Shown: positions 5,824 to 8,393 of the stretch, piece by piece | Layout: every line of letters begins with the position of its first letter | Position numbering within the stretch: the stretch's first letter is position 1 | Source of the DNA: CAMCYM01 sp041191165 | GTDB taxonomy: Bacteria; Bacteroidota; Bacteroidia; Flavobacteriales_D; Sanyastnellaceae | DNA: 8,393 bases | Assembly (NCBI GenBank): GCA_041191165.1 | Contig: JBEEPJ010000081.1 | Coordinates: 1-8,393, forward strand | Reading direction: 5' to 3' | The notes under the pieces: model-generated | What the model was told of the DNA's origin: nothing | The model's input: the letters and a program-made list of their open reading frames with translations, nothing else | The model's database searches: none | Translations under genes and position numbers: made by a program

Positions 5824-6672
5824 ATGCGACTCTCCCGTCACTACGTTTCCTCCCGTTCCGCCGCCCGCGCCCTTCCCAGAGGTTCTGCTCATGTATCGGA
5901 TTACAACCGCGTTTTCTATGCCTTGTGGACCACCGGCGTATTTCTGGGCGTGATTTGGCTGGCTTTTTGGGCAGAAAAGATCTGGGGTTGGGAATTGCGG
6001 TCCGTGGGGGGAATCCGACCGCGCGAACTCGACCACCTCTCGGGCATCCTCACCTATCCCCTGCTCCATGGCGACTTGGAGCATCTGTGGAACAACACGG
6101 CGTCCTTTTTCACCCTCAATACGCTCTTGTTCTACTTCTACCGGTCCATCGCCCTTCCCGTCTGGGTCCTCATGTACGTCCTCAGTGGCTGCCTCCTCTG
6201 GTTGTTGGGCAATCCAGGCAACCACATCGGTGCGAGCGGCATGATCTATGCCCTGGCCGCCTTCTTGTTCCTGAGTGGATGGATTCGCAAGAATTCCATC
6301 CTCAAGCGGGTGAGCCTGGTGGTGGTGTTTCTCTATGGGGGAATGGTTTGGTGGATGCTGCCCGTCGAGGAACACATATCATGGGCCGGGCACTCAGCAG
6401 GCGCCATCATGGGAGTCACCATGGCCCTCATCTTCCGGCGAAAAGGCCCGGTAGACGACCCCATCCCGGTCGAGGACGATGCGCCACCTCCGGCTTGGTG
6501 GCTGGCCGCCCACCCGGAGTTTACCCCTGAAACCCTCGTTGAGGGCGAACCTTTCACCGCTTCTTCGAACGACTCCCCCCCTTCCCCACCGCTCCCAGGC
6601 GATGAAAAACCAGGGGGACCTCCCTTCCCAACCCAGGTGAATTGGGTCATGAAAAGAGAGAACCCGGCATGA
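5824..6672 (+). CDS. Rhomboid family intramembrane serine protease
   Basis: A 282-residue integral membrane protease that should cleave transmembrane substrates within the bilayer. All rhomboid hallmarks are present. The second-helix motif HLWNN has H87 and N91 in the H-x3-N spacing of the oxyanion-stabilising pair. The nucleophile is S138 in GASG (136-139). The general base is H190 in SWAGHSAGAIMG. Six hydrophobic segments can be drawn (about 29-50, 78-106, 107-127, 137-152, 163-179 and 188-204), which is the basic six-helix core. After residue 205 comes a hydrophilic, acidic and proline-rich tail of about 77 residues, probably cytoplasmic. The start is uncertain: ATG 5824 gives a basic N-terminus of about 28 residues before helix 1; in-frame ATG 5779 would add 15 residues. 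The open frame continues upstream to 5515, but there it lies antisense to the SirB1-type gene. Substrates unknown. Confidence 0.92.
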   Translation: MRLSRHYVSSRSAARALPRGSAHVSDYNRVFYALWTTGVFLGVIWLAFWAEKIWGWELRSVGGIRPRELDHLSGILTYPLLHGDLEHLWNNTASFFTLNTLLFYFYRSIALPVWVLMYVLSGCLLWLLGNPGNHIGASGMIYALAAFLFLSGWIRKNSILKRVSLVVVFLYGGMVWWMLPVEEHISWAGHSAGAIMGVTMALIFRRKGPVDDPIPVEDDAPPPAWWLAAHPEFTPETLVEGEPFTASSNDSPPSPPLPGDEKPGGPPFPTQVNWVMKRENPA

Positions 6673-6698
6673 GCGATTCATAATCGCTGCGCCGGGTT
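6661..6698. terminator. Hairpin between convergent rhomboid and dnaN genes
   Basis: AACCCGGC (6661-6668) pairs perfectly with GCCGGGTT (6691-6698). Inside it AGCGAT (6672-6677) pairs with ATCGCT (6683-6688) around a five-base loop, with a small internal bulge. The rhomboid stop (6670-6672) lies within the structure. On the minus strand the stem is followed by CTCTCTTTTC, a pyrimidine and T-rich run that suits intrinsic termination of dnaN. On the plus strand no T-run follows, so there it may act only as a 3' end stabiliser. Confidence 0.65.
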
Positions 6699-6739
6699 AA
6701 GCTCGCGGACCGTCCAGAAGGATGGCCTGTATGTGCGCC

Positions 6740-7855
6740 TCAGCTCACCATGACGGGCATCACCAGCATCAACACATCCTCCGTTTCATCCAACCCATCG
6801 ACGGGTCGGATGATGCCCGCCCGATTGGGGGCAGACATTTCCAGGGAAACCTCCGTAGAATGGAGGTTGTTGAGCATATCCAACAGGAAACGGCTGTTGA
6901 AGCCGATTTCCATGTCCTCTCCGGTGTAGCTGCACACGAGCAACTCGTTCGCTTCGTTGGCGAAGTCCAAATCCTCCGCACTCACCGTCAATTCGCTGCC
7001 CGCCAAGCGCAAGCGAACCTGGTGCGTGGTCTTGTTCGCAAAAATGGAAACCCGGCGAATGGCTTGCTGGAAAGCAGACCGATTGATGACCATCCGGTTG
7101 GGGTTGTCCTTGGGGATGACCGCGTCGTAGTTGGGGTATTTCCCCTCGATGAGCCGGCAGACCAGCGTAACCCCGTCAAAGGCAAAGCGCACATTGGAGT
7201 CCGTGTAGGTGAGTTCCACCCGCTCGGCATGTGCCGCTGCTCCCTTGAGCAGGTTGAGGGGCTTCTTGGGCACCACAAATTGCGCGCTTTCGTTCACCTG
7301 AACGTCGGTGCGTGCATAGCGCACGAGCCGGTGGGCATCGGTGGCCACGAAGCGGACACTCTCCGGATAGAGTTCGAAAAATATCCCGGACATCACGGGC
7401 CGCAGGTCGTCATTTCCGGCCGCGAACAAAGTGCGGTTGATGGCCACGATGAGCGCGTCACCCGCGATCTCCACGGAACGTGCCTCCTCGAGTTCTGGCA
7501 GCTGGGGAAACTCATCCCCGTTCGCACCCGAGAGCTTGTACTTCCCTGCATCGCTCGTCATCTCCACGGCGAAAGTGGCCGGGTCGACCTTGAAGGTCAA
7601 AGGGACGTCCGGGAAGGCCTTCAGAATATCGAGCAACATCTTGGCCGGAATGGCGATCGATCCGGACTCTTCTGCCCGAACCTCCATCTTCACCGTCATG
7701 GTGGTATCCAAGTCGCTCGCGGAAATGGTCGCCTCTCCGGGTGCGATTTCAAAGAGGAAGTTATCCAGAATCGGCAACGTGTTGTTGCTGCCCAAAACCC
7801 CACTCAACATCGACAACTGACGCAGCAGTTGGCTGCTCGAAACAATAAAATGCAT
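6740..7855 (-). CDS. dnaN: DNA polymerase III subunit beta (sliding clamp)
   Basis: A 371-residue sliding clamp, the usual bacterial length. As a ring-shaped dimer it holds the replicative polymerase on DNA and serves as a docking platform for repair and replication proteins. It begins MHFIVSSSQLLRQLSMLSG and continues NNTLPILDNFLF, the typical N-terminal clamp domain. The middle domain contains INRTLFAAGNDDLRPVMSGI and VATDAHRLV, which is the highly conserved beta-clamp signature. The C-terminal domain carries EGKYPNYDAVIP, the strand FNSRFLLDMLNN and the end LMLVMPVM. ATG 7855 is chosen because clamp homology begins exactly there; the frame is open upstream to 7987 but that part has no clamp sequence. 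No dnaA or recF lies beside it here. The gene ends 67 bp from the convergent rhomboid gene, behind a hairpin. Confidence 0.98.
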   Translation of the reverse strand: MHFIVSSSQLLRQLSMLSGVLGSNNTLPILDNFLFEIAPGEATISASDLDTTMTVKMEVRAEESGSIAIPAKMLLDILKAFPDVPLTFKVDPATFAVEMTSDAGKYKLSGANGDEFPQLPELEEARSVEIAGDALIVAINRTLFAAGNDDLRPVMSGIFFELYPESVRFVATDAHRLVRYARTDVQVNESAQFVVPKKPLNLLKGAAAHAERVELTYTDSNVRFAFDGVTLVCRLIEGKYPNYDAVIPKDNPNRMVINRSAFQQAIRRVSIFANKTTHQVRLRLAGSELTVSAEDLDFANEANELLVCSYTGEDMEIGFNSRFLLDMLNNLHSTEVSLEMSAPNRAGIIRPVDGLDETEDVLMLVMPVMVS

Positions 7856-7873
7856 GGTCGAGAAAATATGCCC

Positions 7874-7900
7874 CAAAGATGAGCCAACTTCCGGAATCAA
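7874..7900 (-). promoter_or_regulatory. Candidate dnaN promoter
   Basis: Minus-strand CATCTTTG (7881 to 7874) matches seven of eight positions of a wobble form of TAnnTTTG, with only the first T replaced, and holds the full TTTG half. A TTG (7900 to 7898) lies 16 bp upstream as a possible -33 element. The leader would be about 10-15 bases before the ATG at 7855. The remainder of the spacer to 8015 contains a run of nine T (7929-7937) and the inverted repeat listed separately. Confidence 0.35.
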
Positions 7901-7943
7901 CGCCCCCACCCGGTCCCGAGAAGCCGCGTTTTTTTTTCCACAA

Positions 7944-7965
7944 GCAACCCTTCCGAGCGGGTTGC
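7944..7965. repeat. Inverted repeat in dnaN / secreted-protein spacer
   Basis: GCAACCC (7944-7950) and GGGTTGC (7959-7965) are perfect complements separated by eight bases. No T-run follows on either strand, and both neighbouring genes point away, so it is not a terminator. Its right arm covers the TTG that would be the -33 element of the promoter for the gene at 8016, so it could be an operator (inference). Confidence 0.4.
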
Positions 7966-7995
7966 GGTCTGGAAGGTGTTCGTGCACTAATTTGG
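7962..7995 (+). promoter_or_regulatory. Candidate promoter for the secreted protein gene
   Basis: TAATTTGG (7988-7995) matches seven of eight bases of TAnnTTTG. A TTG at 7962-7964 lies 23 bp upstream, at the long end of the spacing known for this phylum. A run of seven A (8002-8008) lies just before the ATG at 8016, the kind of A-rich leader that Bacteroidota use for translation initiation in place of a Shine-Dalgarno sequence. Confidence 0.4.
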
Positions 7996-8015
7996 CCTAG
8001 CAAAAAAACACCGCG

Positions 8016-8393
8016 ATGATTCGTTCGTTCACCCTCGCCTTGGCGCTCGCCACCCTGACCTTTTCCCTTCAGGCTCAATCCACTGACGCCAGCGCTTCCG
8101 GCAACCCCCTCTACCGCGGAACCATCACCCCAGAGGCGGTCAATGTGCAGATTGACGCACACACGACCCGGGAAGGTTTGGCACAGATGCAACGCGACCT
8201 CTTTGAGGCGGGTGTGCACATGCGCTACGAGGGCATTCAGTGGGAGAATGGCCTCCTGACGTCCATCCACGTGGGCGTGAAAATCGGGGAGCAAGAAGGC
8301 ATCGTCGAGCACTTCACCGGCATCACGGAGGACGCCGTCATCCGCATTCACGTGGCGGGAACGGGCGTAGAACGGAAGCTCTGCCTCGGCAAA
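8016..8393 (+). CDS. Secreted protein resembling the C-terminal domain of Bacteroidota M56/BlaR1-type proteins (5' part)
   Basis: The first 126 codons of a gene that runs off the right edge; the frame is open from ATG 8016 to the last base. Residues 1-20 form a type I signal peptide (MIRS, hydrophobic core FTLALALATLTFSL, likely cut after LQA at 20), with no lipobox, so the product is periplasmic or exported. After a short linker, residues 45-92 read QIDAHTTREGLAQMQRDLFE, then AGVHMRYEGIQWENG and LLTSIHVGV. This pattern (helix starting T-x-E/G-L-x-x-M, 'G-V-x-x-x-Y', then a strand after a turn) is one I associate with the extracellular tail of Bacteroidota M56/BlaR1-type membrane peptidases; this is recalled similarity, not a search result. 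The first membrane domain of such peptidases is absent, so here the domain stands alone behind a signal peptide. Function unknown. Confidence 0.8.
   Translation, partial: MIRSFTLALALATLTFSLQAQSTDASASGNPLYRGTITPEAVNVQIDAHTTREGLAQMQRDLFEAGVHMRYEGIQWENGLLTSIHVGVKIGEQEGIVEHFTGITEDAVIRIHVAGTGVERKLCLGK

Noticed and set aside
5666..5901. Two copies of TGTATCGGAT (5666-5675 and 5892-5901)
   Set aside because: A ten-base direct match, one copy inside rhomboid coding; no flanking similarity and consistent with chance.
6722..7882. A 386-codon plus-strand open frame opposite dnaN
   Set aside because: It mirrors the clamp gene on the other strand; its composition is rich in His, Arg and Gly and shows no domain.
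7856..7987. N-terminal extension of dnaN by 44 codons
   Set aside because: Beta-clamp sequence starts exactly at the ATG at 7855, and the extension covers the probable promoter.

Overview
The window looks like chromosomal DNA of a GC-rich member of the Bacteroidota (by eye near 60% GC; not computed). This rests on gene content: a beta clamp, a rhomboid protease, a short pterin carbinolamine dehydratase and a DegT-type aminotransferase whose local motifs read like Bacteroidota versions. Several intergenic regions also hold matches to the Bacteroidota promoter -7 box (TAnnTTTG), and strong Shine-Dalgarno sequences are absent. A family within the phylum cannot be fixed from this window; a flavobacterial-type lineage is only a guess. 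No rRNA, tRNA, CRISPR, transposase, phage or plasmid gene was seen.

Layout. Positions 1-1438 (+) hold the 3' part of a YdfG-like short-chain dehydrogenase and a GT4-type glycosyltransferase that overlap by four bases. A small lipoprotein of unknown function follows (1501-1920, +). Convergent to it is a two-gene minus-strand unit, pterin-4a-carbinolamine dehydratase then a Crp/Fnr-type regulator (2883 to 1949), linked by a TGATG overlap. A 65-bp divergent region separates this from a plus-strand pair, a DegT/DnrJ/EryC1 aminotransferase and a PglC-like phosphoglycosyl transferase (2949-4789), again overlapping by ATGA. The transferase ends inside a convergent SirB1-type transglutaminase-like gene (4739-5650, -), with a 51-bp overlap of coding ends. 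A 173-bp divergent region (5651-5823) carries a perfect -7 box for the minus gene and a perfect 14-bp palindrome. A rhomboid protease (5824-6672, +) and dnaN (6740-7855, -) converge on a long hairpin. A 160-bp divergent region (7856-8015) then leads to a secreted protein that runs off the right end (8016 onward, +).

How the genes work together. The aminotransferase and phosphoglycosyl transferase together suit the making and membrane loading of an amino-sugar for a surface glycan. The glycosyltransferase upstream could act on the same kind of product, but nothing links it directly. The remaining genes are housekeeping or regulatory, in short units of one or two genes. I see no convincing new multi-gene system. 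The points most worth a second look are the coupled dehydratase-Crp pair, the free-standing secreted domain at the right end, the palindrome before the rhomboid gene and the convergent coding overlap.
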